From the NCBI GenBank assembly GCA_016463225.1, contig JAEMRT010000022.1:1-62449 (forward strand): a stretch of DNA of 62,449 bases, written 5' to 3'. The stretch is from Sphingopyxis sp. (GTDB lineage Bacteria; Pseudomonadota; Alphaproteobacteria; Sphingomonadales; Sphingomonadaceae). Every line of letters starts with the position of its first letter. Within the stretch, counting starts at the first letter, position 1. Positions 51,656 through 60,564 of this stretch are shown piece after piece. Position numbers and translations under genes: made by a program. A model generated the notes under the pieces. It was not told where the DNA came from. It saw nothing but the letters and a program-made list of their open reading frames with translations, and searched no databases.

Positions 51656-51733
51656 CCCCCACACTTTCTCCCCACATTTTGGGGAACCGGTGTGTGGGGG
51701 AAAGCCAATCTTCCCCCACACTTCCCCCACACT
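51656..51733. repeat. Arm-type integrase binding sites
   Basis: The sequence CCCCCACACTT occurs three times directly (51656, 51713 and 51724; the last copy ends slightly differently), and its complement occurs once at 51691-51701. These are likely the sites bound by the DUF4102 arm domain, placed between the integrase gene and the tRNA crossover point. Confidence 0.7.
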
Positions 51734-51844
51734 GCACCCCGGCTGCAGGCAGATAGCCCCGGACGCGTATGGACGATGCGGGCATAATACCGTAGGTTTT
51801 CTGGGATTTCTAGAGGCTTTGGGGGGCACCCTCAGATTGGAGGG

Positions 51845-51930
51845 TGGTGGACAGGGCTGGATTCGAACCAGCGTACGGAAACCCGGGCAGATTTACAGTC
51901 TGCTGCCTTTAACCACTCGGCCACCTGTCC
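51845..51930 (-). tRNA. tRNA-Tyr (GTA), with encoded CCA
   Basis: Class II tRNA with a long variable arm, acceptor GGACAGG / CCTGTCC, anticodon loop CTGTAAA (anticodon GTA) and T-arm GGTTCGAATCC. The 3' end includes an encoded ACCA. Its 3' half faces the integrase gene and probably forms the attachment site. Confidence 0.95.
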
Positions 51931-52009
51931 ATGGGGTCCGCTTTGGGAAGCGGTCCAATGGCGAAACGAGGCTTGCCTGTCAATGGCAGTCGTGGGAAAG
52001 GCGCGCGCT

Positions 52010-52777
52010 ATGAGACAAATTTCCCGTCACCGTCGCCCGCAAGGCCCAAGCACCCGCGGCCAGCCCATCCGTTTCTGGGGCCGCCACGCCGTTCTGGCGG
52101 CGCTCGCCAACCCCGAACGCACCGTCAAACGCATCTGGGGAACGCGCGAAGCGCTGGGGCAGCTCGACCTGCCGCCGGTGATTCCGATCAGCTATGCCGA
52201 GGTTACCGACCTCGCGCGGCTGGTCGCGCGCGACGCGCCTCATCAGGGGTTGGTGATCGAGATCGATCCGCTCGAGGACATCTATCTTGGCGACCTGTTG
52301 CAGCAAGAGGTCGACGCCGACAGCAAGCGCCCGCTCGTCGTGCTCGATCAGGTCACCGACCCGCACAATATCGGTGCGGTGCTGCGTTCGGCGGCGGCGT
52401 TCGACGCGGCGGCGATCATCACGCAGGATCGGCACAGTCCGCCCGAAAGCGGCGTCATCGCCCGCTCGGCGTCGGGCGCGCTGGAAATCGTGCCGTGGAT
52501 TCGCGTCGTCAACCTGTCGCGCGCGCTCGAGGAAATTGCCGAAGCGCAATATTGGCGCATCGGGTTGATGGGAGATACCGACACGACGCTCGGTTCGACG
52601 CTCGACGGCAGCAAGGTCGCGCTGGTGCTCGGCTCCGAAGGCGACGGCATGCGCCACAATGTCATGGAGCATTGCGACGTGCTGGCGAAACTGCCGATCT
52701 CGCCGCGCATGGAAAGCCTGAATATTTCCAATGCTGCCGCGGTCGCGCTTTATGCGGTGGCGACGGCGGGCAAATAA
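52010..52777 (+). CDS. rlmB: 23S rRNA (guanosine-2'-O-)-methyltransferase RlmB
   Basis: SpoU/TrmH-family methyltransferase of about 255 residues. It has the N-terminal SpoU substrate-binding part (FWGRHAVLAALANPERTV) and the three SpoU motifs LDQVTDPHNIGAVLRSA, LVLGSEGDGM and ISNAAAVALY. It methylates a 23S rRNA guanosine (2251 in E. coli) using S-adenosylmethionine through a trefoil knot. I prefer ATG 52010 because AAAGG precedes it; ATG 51983 is in frame but has no ribosome-binding site. Confidence 0.9.
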   Translation: MRQISRHRRPQGPSTRGQPIRFWGRHAVLAALANPERTVKRIWGTREALGQLDLPPVIPISYAEVTDLARLVARDAPHQGLVIEIDPLEDIYLGDLLQQEVDADSKRPLVVLDQVTDPHNIGAVLRSAAAFDAAAIITQDRHSPPESGVIARSASGALEIVPWIRVVNLSRALEEIAEAQYWRIGLMGDTDTTLGSTLDGSKVALVLGSEGDGMRHNVMEHCDVLAKLPISPRMESLNISNAAAVALYAVATAGK

Positions 52778-52783
52778 ACCGTC

Positions 52784-52852
52784 GCCCCCGCGAAGGCGGG
52801 GGCCGGTGGATATGTCGCGTAAGGCCGACTGCGGCCCCCGCCTTCGCGGGGG
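52784..52852. repeat. Paired hairpin repeat between convergent genes
   Basis: Two copies of CCCCCGCGAAGGCGGGGGCC (52785-52804) in inverted orientation (second near 52832-52852), each itself a hairpin with a GAAG loop. They can pair with each other or form separate stems. They sit between the convergent rlmB and ferredoxin genes and probably end both transcripts. Confidence 0.8.
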
Positions 52853-52860
52853 CAACGCTT

Positions 52861-53178
52861 CTAGTCCTCCGCGGCGATCCGCACCTTCAAACCATCCAGC
52901 GCCTCGCTGAACGGCAACTGGCACGACAGGCGCGAGCCTTCATCCCGATCGGTGGTCGAATCGAGCAGGTCGTTTTCGTCCTCGCTCATCGCGGGCAGTT
53001 GATCCGCCGCGCCCGCCTCGAGATGGACATGGCAGGTCGCGCACGAACAGCAACCGCCGCACAGCGCCAGCAGTTCGTCGAACCCGGCGTCGCGGATATT
53101 TTCCATCACCGTCAGGCTGGTGTCGCCCTCGATCTCATGTTCGGTTCCGTCACGCGTCACGACAATCAGCTTGGCCAT
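52861..53178 (-). CDS. Adrenodoxin-type 2Fe-2S ferredoxin
   Basis: Ferredoxin of 105 residues starting [10 protein letters not shown]. The iron-sulfur ligands are visible in [13 protein letters not shown] (C-x5-C-x2-C) and a distant RLSCQ. It carries electrons, often to P450 or other oxygenases. No partner gene is adjacent. The start at 53178 is uncertain by a few codons (53190 also fits). Confidence 0.88.
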   Translation of the reverse strand: MAKLIVVTRDGTEHEIEGDTSLTVMENIRDAGFDELLALCGGCCSCATCHVHLEAGAADQLPAMSEDENDLLDSTTDRDEGSRLSCQLPFSEALDGLKVRIAAED

Positions 53179-53279
53179 GCTAGTCCCCATATCTTCGATG
53201 TTGCTGGCCCTATGTCGCGCGTTGCGCGGCAAATCAAGCACTGCTAGTGACGGGCGGTGGAACAAAAGGGGAATATGAA

Positions 53280-53897
53280 ATGGGCCTGACCCAGCAGCAG
53301 CTGAACGCCGGAATCGACGCGCTCGCGACGCTCGATCCGAATTTCGCGCGCGCGCTGGGGAATGCCGGTTATCCCGAACCGCGCATCCGGGCGCCTGGCT
53401 ACACCACCCTGCTGCGCACAATCGTCGGCCAGCAGGTCAGCGTCGCCGCCGCCACCTCGATCTGGAACAAGCTGGAAGTGCAATTTGGTGAAGGCTGCCC
53501 CGCAGAAGTCGTTGCGGCGGCCGACTTCGATACGCTGCGCGCCTGTGGTCTGTCGGGGCAGAAGCAGGGCTATGCCAAAAGCCTCGCGCAGCTGATCCTC
53601 AACGGTGAACTCAAATTCGACGCCCTCCCCTCCGACGACGAGGAAGCGATCGCGCTGCTCACCAAGGTCAAGGGCATCGGCCGCTGGTCGGCCGAAATCT
53701 ACCTGCTGTTTGCCGAAGGCCGCCCCGACATCTGGCCCGCGGGCGATCTGGCAGTGCAGGAAGCCGTGGGCCGCATCCTTCAGCTGGAAGCGCGACCGAG
53801 CGAGAAGGCCGTGCGCGAACTCGCCGAACCCTGGCGCCCGCACCGCGGCGCCGCGGCGATCTTCAGCTGGCATTGCTACAATATGGCGGTGATTTGA
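53280..53897 (+). CDS. DNA-3-methyladenine glycosylase (AlkA-like, HhH-GPD)
   Basis: Protein of 205 residues of the HhH-GPD superfamily. The helix-hairpin-helix is [17 protein letters not shown], followed by [13 protein letters not shown] with the catalytic Asp. It lacks the N-terminal domain of E. coli AlkA, as do many compact alphaproteobacterial members. It removes alkylated purines. AGGGGA precedes the ATG at 53280; an in-frame start 33 bp earlier is less likely. Confidence 0.88.
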   Translation: MGLTQQQLNAGIDALATLDPNFARALGNAGYPEPRIRAPGYTTLLRTIVGQQVSVAAATSIWNKLEVQFGEGCPAEVVAAADFDTLRACGLSGQKQGYAKSLAQLILNGELKFDALPSDDEEAIALLTKVKGIGRWSAEIYLLFAEGRPDIWPAGDLAVQEAVGRILQLEARPSEKAVRELAEPWRPHRGAAAIFSWHCYNMAVI

Positions 53898-54169
53898 AAT
53901 CCTTTCCGTCGGTATCACCCCCAATTTGCCATGTCCGTCGTTCGTCGAACGAACGTGCGGCTTGCTCAGATAGCGACCCAAGCCTGCACGATACCGCCGT
54001 TGCTGTCTCGCGCGCCGACGCCTTGGGCATCGTCGACCAATAGGCTCCACCCATGGTGCGACGATCCGGGACTAGTATCTTTGAGGCGTTCAAATGGGCC
54101 TGAAAGGTCGTTACGCCCACGACCGCCATACATCCCGCGAACCAATGACGCGGGTCAGGAGGTAAAAAG

Positions 54170-54985
54170 ATGATCCGACCTCTCGTTATGCTCGCAGCAT
54201 CTCTGTCGGTCGCTGCCAATGCCGCCGTAATTCGTCACGATGTTGACGATGCAAAGTATCGAATCGCGGCGTCGGAGTTTGCGGCGCTGGTCGACATGCC
54301 CGGCGCTGGGCACGGTACACTTATTGCGCCTCGCTGGGTGGTCACTGCGGCCCACACCATTCAGCAACGCCAAGAGCTCCAGCAGGTGGTTATCAACGGG
54401 CAACCGCGAGCAGTGGAGCGGGTCGTAGTGCATCCTGGCTACAAAGCAGTGCCGCAGGATCTTATTGATCAGGCAATGGCGACGGGCGAAGCGGTTCTGA
54501 TCGTTACTTTTCTTGCGGCTTCCGACGATATCGCCCTCATCAAACTCAAAGATCCAGTCAGCGGCGTCGAACCTGTCAGACTATATGCGGGAAACGATGA
54601 ATTTGGGCAGATATTCCGATTCCTGGGCAAAGGTGCAACTGGCGTCGGAACTGAAGGGCACAGCCCCACAGCCCCGCAGCGCACGGAGCTTAGGCAAGGC
54701 TTCAACAAGGTCACAAGCGCTCATGATCGCTGGTTCTGCTATCAGTTTGACAAGGGCCCGGCAGCGCTACCGCTCGAGGCAATTGGCAGCAATGGAGACA
54801 GCGGCGGGCCGGCCCTTATCGAGGCCGATGGCCAATGGCTACTCGCGGGCATGATGTCATGGAAATTTGTGGAAGGGGATGTCCGAACATCGCGGCCTGG
54901 CCGCTACGGCCAGATCAACTGCAACGTCCGCCTTTCGCACTACAGGCTCTGGATCGAGAGCGAGATGGCTTCAAATCGCGGATGA
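54170..54985 (+). CDS. Secreted trypsin-like serine protease (S1)
   Basis: Protein of 271 residues with a Sec signal peptide (MIRPLVMLAASLSVAANA) and a trypsin fold. The triad is visible: His in VVTAAHT, Asp in SDDIALIKL and Ser in NGDSGGP. It is short for the family and has no extra domains. AGGAGG precedes the ATG. The preceding 270 bp hold no gene. Confidence 0.85.
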   Translation: MIRPLVMLAASLSVAANAAVIRHDVDDAKYRIAASEFAALVDMPGAGHGTLIAPRWVVTAAHTIQQRQELQQVVINGQPRAVERVVVHPGYKAVPQDLIDQAMATGEAVLIVTFLAASDDIALIKLKDPVSGVEPVRLYAGNDEFGQIFRFLGKGATGVGTEGHSPTAPQRTELRQGFNKVTSAHDRWFCYQFDKGPAALPLEAIGSNGDSGGPALIEADGQWLLAGMMSWKFVEGDVRTSRPGRYGQINCNVRLSHYRLWIESEMASNRG

Positions 54986-55045
54986 GAGCTAGCTGGTGAG
55001 CAGTCCCCCGCAATTGAAAACCAAGAGAGAGGGGGACGAAAACAA

Positions 55046-55083
55046 AAAAAGGCCGGGTGGAGCATCCTCCATCCGGCCTTTTT
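55046..55083. terminator. Bidirectional terminator
   Basis: Long stem (AAAAAGGCCGGGTGGAG / CTCCATCCGGCCTTTTT) with a 4-nt loop and T and A tracts on both sides. It serves the convergent protease and trigger factor genes. Confidence 0.9.
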
Positions 55084-55102
55084 GTTGATCGTCAGCCGAA
55101 GC

Positions 55103-56710
55103 TTATTTCTTCGCCGCGGCCTTTTTGGCCGGAGCCTTCTTGGCCGCGGGCTTTTCCTCGGCAGCCTTCGCCGGGGCAGCCTTTTTCGCCGCAGCCGGCT
55201 TTTCTTCGGTCTTGGCTTCAGCCTTCTTGGCCGGTGCCTTCTTTGCAGGAGCCGCCTCGGCGGCCTCTTCCTTTACGTCGGCCTTCTTAGCAGCAGGTTT
55301 TTTCGCTGCCGCCTTCTTGGCCGGCTTGTGGTCGTGATCATGGTCGTGGCCGCAACCCGGGCCGTGGACGTGGCCGCTGTCGTCGTCGGCTTCGATCGCC
55401 GCTTCCAGTTCCTCGCGGGTAGTTTCGCGGTCGCTGATCTCGGCCTTTTCGAACAGGAAGTCGACGACCTTGTCCTCATAGAGCGGAGCGCGGAGCTGCG
55501 CCGCGGCAAGCGCGTCCTGCTGGACATATTCCATGAAGCGGCCGCGATCTTCGGGGCGATACTGCTGCGCCGCCTGCATGATCAGACGCTGCATTTCCTG
55601 CTGGCTGACCTGCACGCCATGCGCCTGGCCGATTTCAGACAGGAGCAGGCCCAGACGCACGCGGCGCACCGCAATTGCATGATAATCGTCGCGGTCCGCT
55701 TCCAGCTCGGCCTTCGCCGCGGCGGGATCGTCTTCGTTCTCGACTTCCTGTTCCAGCTGCTGCCAGATCTGCGCGAACTCGGCCTCGACCATCGTCGGCG
55801 GCACGTCGAAATCATGCGCGGCGGCAAGCTGATCGAGCAGCTTGCGCTTCATATAGGTGCGGGTCAGGCCGTTCAGTTCCTGCTCGACCTGATCCTTCAT
55901 CAGCTCCTTGAGCTTGTCGAGGCTTTCAAGGCCGAGCGACTTGGCGAACTCGTCGTCGATCTTCGACGCCGCGGGAACCTTCACTTCCTTCACCGTCACG
56001 GCGAATTCGGCCTTGGCACCCTTCAGGTTCTCGACCGGATACTCGTCGGGGAAGGTCACCTTGACGGTCTTGGCGTCGCCGACCTTGGCGCCGATCAGCT
56101 GGTCTTCGAAACCCGGGATCAGCTGACCTGAACCGATTTCGACCGCCATGTCTTCGCCTGTGCCGCCGTCAAATGCGACGCCGTCGACGCTACCGGCAAA
56201 ATCGATGATGACCTGATCGCCGCTCGCGGCCTTCTTTGTCTTCGGCGCCTCTTCGAAGCGCTTCATCTGAGCGGCGAATTCTTCGATCTTCGCCATCACC
56301 GCCTTGTCGTCGGTGGGGACGGTCAGCCGCTCGAGCTTCAGCCCGTCGATCGACGGCGTCTTGATGTCGGGCAGCACTTCCAGCGCGACGGTGACTTCGG
56401 CGTCCTTGCCGGCTTCATAACCATCGGCCAGCGTCACCGCGGGCTGCAAAGCGGGGCGCAGCTTTTCCTTGGCCATCAGGTCGCGAACCCCGGCGTCGAT
56501 CGCCTTGTTCAGCGCGTCGGCCGACAGCGCCGGGCCGTGCATTTTGCGGATCAGGTTCGGCGGCACCTTGCCGGGGCGGAAGCCGGGCATGCGCACGGTC
56601 GGCGCCATGCTCTTCACCTCGTCGTCGACGCGCGCGTCGATGTCCTTGGCGGTGATGGTCACGCGATATTCGCGCTTCAGGCCTTCGTTCAGCGTTTCGA
56701 CGGTCTTCAT
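55103..56710 (-). CDS. tig: Trigger factor with Lys/Ala- and His-rich tail
   Basis: Ribosome-associated chaperone and prolyl isomerase. The N-terminal ribosome-binding signature GFRPGKVPPNLI is present, then the FKBP domain (DQVIIDFAGSVDG, then SGQLIPGFEDQLIGAKVGD) and the helical C-domain. Family members usually have about 430-450 residues; this one has 535 because of a tail. The tail carries a His/Asp/Cys cluster (GPGCGHDHDHDH) and then many Ala-Lys repeats. The His cluster may bind metal and the basic tail may touch rRNA. The start MKTVETL at 56710 is the only sensible one. Confidence 0.92.
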   Translation of the reverse strand: MKTVETLNEGLKREYRVTITAKDIDARVDDEVKSMAPTVRMPGFRPGKVPPNLIRKMHGPALSADALNKAIDAGVRDLMAKEKLRPALQPAVTLADGYEAGKDAEVTVALEVLPDIKTPSIDGLKLERLTVPTDDKAVMAKIEEFAAQMKRFEEAPKTKKAASGDQVIIDFAGSVDGVAFDGGTGEDMAVEIGSGQLIPGFEDQLIGAKVGDAKTVKVTFPDEYPVENLKGAKAEFAVTVKEVKVPAASKIDDEFAKSLGLESLDKLKELMKDQVEQELNGLTRTYMKRKLLDQLAAAHDFDVPPTMVEAEFAQIWQQLEQEVENEDDPAAAKAELEADRDDYHAIAVRRVRLGLLLSEIGQAHGVQVSQQEMQRLIMQAAQQYRPEDRGRFMEYVQQDALAAAQLRAPLYEDKVVDFLFEKAEISDRETTREELEAAIEADDDSGHVHGPGCGHDHDHDHKPAKKAAAKKPAAKKADVKEEAAEAAPAKKAPAKKAEAKTEEKPAAAKKAAPAKAAEEKPAAKKAPAKKAAAKK

Positions 56711-56810
56711 TGCCTTGGTCTTATCCTTGCTCAAAATCTCGTATCGATGAACCCCGGCCACATGGCGGGGTTCCCCTATCCCGGCTCCATCCCCATCAGA
56801 TCGTCGGAAC

Positions 56811-56895
56811 TGGTGCGGGCGAAGGGACTCGAACCCCCACATCTTGCGATACTGGTACCTAAAACCAGCGCGTCTACCAATTCCGCCACGCCCGC
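56811..56895 (-). tRNA. tRNA-Leu (TAG), with encoded CCA
   Basis: Class II tRNA with acceptor GCGGGCG / CGCCCGC, D-arm TGGCGGAATTGG, anticodon loop with TAG, a long variable arm and T-arm GGTTCGAGTCC. The 3' ACCA is encoded. It lies upstream of the trigger factor gene on the same strand. Confidence 0.95.
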
Positions 56896-57063
56896 AGAGG
56901 CTGTCGGCCGGGTGCACAAAGCGGCGCGCTATGCCGCGCACGCCCGTGCGGGCCGCGCGGGGCTATAGCAGACGCGCCGCCGAGGGCAAGGGCACAAAGC
57001 CGGACATTTCTGCGGGGGGAACGCGCACCGCGCCCGTTCGTTGACAAGGCAAGGAGAGCCCAC

Positions 57064-57282
57064 ATGACCTTTGCATCCAGCCTGCACGTTCGCGCCACCG
57101 ATCCCTTCCCCAAACCCAAGCCCGACACCATCGAACCGATGGCGCCGCCCGAGCATCCGGTGCAGCCGACCCCGCAGGAAGACCCCGCCGGTCAGCCGCA
57201 GGAAATCCCCGGCAGTCCAGGCGGCGGCGACATCGACGAGCCGGGCCGCGGTCCCGACGAAGTGCCGCCGCAGCAGGTCTAG
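57064..57282 (+). CDS. Proline-rich hypothetical protein
   Basis: Protein of 72 residues, mostly Pro, Gln, Asp, Glu and Gly, without a signal peptide or membrane segment (DTIEPMAPPEHPVQP-type). AGGAGA precedes the ATG. Similar short acidic proline-rich proteins are, to my knowledge, widespread in sphingomonads. Function unknown; probably intrinsically disordered. Confidence 0.6.
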   Translation: MTFASSLHVRATDPFPKPKPDTIEPMAPPEHPVQPTPQEDPAGQPQEIPGSPGGGDIDEPGRGPDEVPPQQV

Positions 57283-57290
57283 TCCGCGTC

Positions 57291-57357
57291 GTTGCGAACG
57301 CAGCGAAGCAATCCGGGGAGGCGTAATCCGCTCTGGATTGCTTCGCCGCACTCGCAA
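57291..57357. repeat. Imperfect inverted repeat of ERIC-like type
   Basis: Arms 57291-57314 and 57335-57357 pair through GCGAAGCAATCC / GGATTGCTTCGC and TTGCGA / CGCAA with a small bulge. The sequence resembles widespread alphaproteobacterial intergenic repeats containing GCGAAGCAATCC. It lies downstream of the proline-rich gene. Confidence 0.7.
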
Positions 57358-57430
57358 GGGCGATGGGTTGCATAGAGAGACTTGACCTGCCCCTGCCCCC
57401 GGCCGCACCATGGGGACCGGGGAGAGAAGC

Positions 57431-59134
57431 ATGAAAACATTGACCGGCATCGCCGCGCTGCTGTTGACCATCGCCGCGCCCGTCAGCGCGCAGGACAATG
57501 CCACAATCTATCGCGGCGGCCCGATCATCACGATGGACGGCGATACGCCGCAGACGGTCGAGGCGGTCGTGACGCGGGAGGGCCGCATCGCTTTCGTCGG
57601 GGCCGAGAAAACTGCGCGCAAAGCTGCGGGCAAAGATGCTGTCGTCCGCGACCTGAACGGCGCGACGCTCCTCCCCGGCTTTATAGACGCCCATTCGCAT
57701 TTTACCGTCGCGACGATGAGCGCGGGCGGACTCGACCTGCGCGACAAGGCGCACGACGCGATCACCGACATCCCGGGTGTTCAGGCTGCTATTCGCAGTC
57801 ATATCGCGCGCAGCACCGCCAAACCCGGCAGCTGGACCACCGTCTGGCAATTTGATCAGGAAACGCTCACCGAAAAACGCTACATCACCCGCGCCGAGCT
57901 CGACGCGATCGCCCCCGACCGCCCGCTCGTCGTCCTTCATGTTTCACTGCACGGCGCGGTCGCGAATAGCGCCGCGCTGAAAGCCGCAGGCATCGATGAG
58001 GCCACCCCCGTCCCGCCCGGCGGCATGATGCTGCGCGACGACGCGGGCAAGCTCAACGGCGTCCTGCTCGAAAAGGCGATGTTCCTGCTCCTCGCCAAAA
58101 TGCCACAGCCGACCGCCGAGCAGAAACTCGCCGCGCTCGACGCCGCGCAAAACGCCTATTTCGCTGAGGGCTATACCCACGCACAGGATGGCGCCACGCA
58201 GCCGCCCGACATCGCCTTCCTGACCTCGGCCCCCGCGCGCGAGCGGCTAAGGATCGACCTTGCGCTCCTTCCCTTCTCGACCGGTCTCGACGCGCTGCTT
58301 GCCAATCCCGACCTCAAATTCGGCGCCTATCAGGGCCATGTGAAGCTACAGGGTATCAAGTTCGTCCTCGATGGGTCGGTGCAGGGCCGGACCGGTTTTT
58401 TCACTCGCGATTACAAACGCGGCAGCCCCGAAGGCCACCACCCCTGGCACGGCGAAGCGATCCTTTCGGAAACCGACTTCATCGCGCAGGCGAAGAAGGT
58501 TCACGACCGCGGCTGGCAGCTCTTCGTCCACGCCAATGGCGACGCCGCGATCGACATGGCGATCCGCGGCTTCGACGCGCTCGGCATCAAGGCCCCCGAC
58601 AACCGCCGCCCGATTGTGATCCACTCGCAATTCCAGCGCCGCGACCAGCTGCCCGCCTACGCCCGCATTGGTGTCGGCCCCGCCTATTTCTCGAACCACA
58701 GCTGGTATTGGGGCGACGTCCACCGCACCAACTTTCCGGCCGAGGTCGTCGATTTCATCAGCCCGCTGCGCTCGGCGCGCGCCGCAGGGCTGACCCCGTC
58801 GAACCACAGCGACTATAGCGTCACCCCGCTCGACACGCGCTTCATGCTGTGGACGTCGATGGCGCGCGTTTCGCCGACCGGCGTCGTCAGCGGCGCCGAC
58901 GAGCGCATCGACGCCTATGCCGCGTTACAGGCGCTCACCACTGGCCCCGCTTGGCAGGTCTTGGAGGAGGGCCGCAAAGGCCGCATCAAGCCCGGTCTGC
59001 TCGCCGATTTCGTCATCCTCGACAAAAATCCGCTGACCACGCCGGTCGATGACATCAAGGCCATCAAGGTTCTGGAAACCATCAAGGAGGGCCGCAGCGT
59101 TTGGCTACAGCCGACCGGCGCCGATCAGCCCTGA
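57431..59134 (+). CDS. Secreted amidohydrolase (YtcJ-like)
   Basis: Metal-dependent hydrolase of 567 residues in the amidohydrolase-3 (YtcJ-like) group. A Sec signal peptide (MKTLTGIAALLLTIAAPVSA) precedes the mature part. The metal-binding HSH in GFIDAHSHF is visible, followed by the mid-barrel HANGDAAID and the late SNHSDYS-type and GLLADFVILDKNP segments. Members act on amides, carbamates or hydantoin-like rings. The substrate is unknown. GGAGAGAAGC precedes the ATG. Confidence 0.82.
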   Translation: MKTLTGIAALLLTIAAPVSAQDNATIYRGGPIITMDGDTPQTVEAVVTREGRIAFVGAEKTARKAAGKDAVVRDLNGATLLPGFIDAHSHFTVATMSAGGLDLRDKAHDAITDIPGVQAAIRSHIARSTAKPGSWTTVWQFDQETLTEKRYITRAELDAIAPDRPLVVLHVSLHGAVANSAALKAAGIDEATPVPPGGMMLRDDAGKLNGVLLEKAMFLLLAKMPQPTAEQKLAALDAAQNAYFAEGYTHAQDGATQPPDIAFLTSAPARERLRIDLALLPFSTGLDALLANPDLKFGAYQGHVKLQGIKFVLDGSVQGRTGFFTRDYKRGSPEGHHPWHGEAILSETDFIAQAKKVHDRGWQLFVHANGDAAIDMAIRGFDALGIKAPDNRRPIVIHSQFQRRDQLPAYARIGVGPAYFSNHSWYWGDVHRTNFPAEVVDFISPLRSARAAGLTPSNHSDYSVTPLDTRFMLWTSMARVSPTGVVSGADERIDAYAALQALTTGPAWQVLEEGRKGRIKPGLLADFVILDKNPLTTPVDDIKAIKVLETIKEGRSVWLQPTGADQP

Positions 59135-59223
59135 TTCTTTCGGGGTAGCCGACTTCGGCAGGCTTTGAAATCGACCGTCGGCGCGATAGTCTTGCGTCGC
59201 CACCAGCAACGGGAGTTATCGTC

Positions 59224-59976
59224 ATGCGTCGCGGTTTCGCTTTGTTCATTCTCGCTACCGCCACCATTCCCGCTGCTGCGCTCGCGCAGTCGGCGCCCGA
59301 CGTCGCCGACCTTGTCGGCGCGCGGGGCGCGGGGGGCGAGACCCAGCTGCTCGCGCGCGGCTATGAATCGCGCCAGTCGAACGTCGTCGGCAACCAGCGC
59401 TATACCTTTTGGTACAACCAGCGCACCGGGCGCTGCATCTCGGTGGCGACGATGGACGGGCGCTATTCAGCGATCGTCGCTGTCCCGGCGGAAAATTGTC
59501 AGGGTGGCAACGCGTCCGACGACCATCACGCCCCGCCTGCCGACGAGGGATACAACGACCCCGCCTCGCTTGTCCTCGTCTGCTACGGCGCCGGCAACCG
59601 GCCCAGCGTGACCACCGCGCCGCGCTACGACTGGAACCGGTCCAAGCATAAATGGGAATGGGGCAGCGACGTCGTCAGCACCAACGAAGGGTTCAACAGC
59701 GACGTCCAGATCGAGCTTTACGGCAATCAGGGCCGCATCCACCTTGGCCCCAAACTCGTCCCGCCGATCCATTCGGGCGGGCATGAGGGCTGGTGGGATC
59801 TGGAAAATCTGCTGGTGACCCCCGACCGCATCACCGCATCCTATCGCCTCAACGGGCTCAACAAGCCGAAGGTCGAGATCGACCGTCGCTCGGGGCGCAT
59901 CCAGCTGAAAGCCCAGACCGATTTTTCGGGCCAGTGCGACATCGGCAATTGGGGCGCGGGGCAGCGGCGCTTTTAG
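59224..59976 (+). CDS. Secreted hypothetical protein
   Basis: Protein of 250 residues with a signal peptide (MRRGFALFILATATIPAAALA), probably periplasmic. The mature part has the segments YTFWYNQRTGRCISV and IELYGNQGRIHLGPKL and a C-terminal strand-rich domain with GRIQLKAQTDFSGQCD. It matches no family I recognise. Two or more Cys residues could form disulfides. It is transcribed after the amidohydrolase with a 90-bp gap. Confidence 0.65.
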   Translation: MRRGFALFILATATIPAAALAQSAPDVADLVGARGAGGETQLLARGYESRQSNVVGNQRYTFWYNQRTGRCISVATMDGRYSAIVAVPAENCQGGNASDDHHAPPADEGYNDPASLVLVCYGAGNRPSVTTAPRYDWNRSKHKWEWGSDVVSTNEGFNSDVQIELYGNQGRIHLGPKLVPPIHSGGHEGWWDLENLLVTPDRITASYRLNGLNKPKVEIDRRSGRIQLKAQTDFSGQCDIGNWGAGQRRF

Positions 59977-59997
59977 CGCCGCCGCGGCTCGCCCGTT

Positions 59998-60477
59998 TCA
60001 GCGGGTGCAGAATTCGACGAAGCGCGCGATCGCCTGTTTGCCGGTCGCGGTTGCTGCCATGTCGATCGCGCGGCCTTTGGCGGTCATCCGCAGCCAGCCG
60101 TTCGCGGCAAAGGCACGGATCAGCGGCGACCCGCCAGCAATCTCCTGCGACTGGAAAAACGGCATTTCGTCGATTTCGGTCTTGCCGGTGACGCGCAACT
60201 TCGCGCTGCCCGATACCAGATCGATAGCGGCCAAGTCGGGCGATCCGCCAGAAATCCCCGCAAAGATGCGATTGCCGCCCTGCTCGCAGTGGAAATTCAG
60301 CGGCTGGTCGTCGGTCCCATCGACTTCATAGGCGAGGATCGCGTCGGACACCCGATCCTCGTTGACCCGCATCGTCCAGTCATAGCCGTCGTTCACCGCG
60401 GGCGCTGCGCTCGCGGTGCCGCCCAGCGCCAGCATCGCCGCACCGCCAACCGCAATCATTATCCGCTTCGTCATCAT
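59998..60477 (-). CDS. Secreted hypothetical protein
   Basis: Protein of 159 residues with a signal peptide (cleavage near TASAAPAVND). The mature part is beta-rich with two Cys residues (HCEQGG and EFCTR) that may form a disulfide. I recognise no family. It converges on the 59224 gene. Confidence 0.6.
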   Translation of the reverse strand: MMTKRIMIAVGGAAMLALGGTASAAPAVNDGYDWTMRVNEDRVSDAILAYEVDGTDDQPLNFHCEQGGNRIFAGISGGSPDLAAIDLVSGSAKLRVTGKTEIDEMPFFQSQEIAGGSPLIRAFAANGWLRMTAKGRAIDMAATATGKQAIARFVEFCTR

Positions 60478-60564
60478 TCATCCTTCGCATCATGCCGGCA
60501 TGGGTTTAGCCGCTTATGACACCGAAGCCACTGAATTGACTGTGAACTCGATCACAATTTTGGG

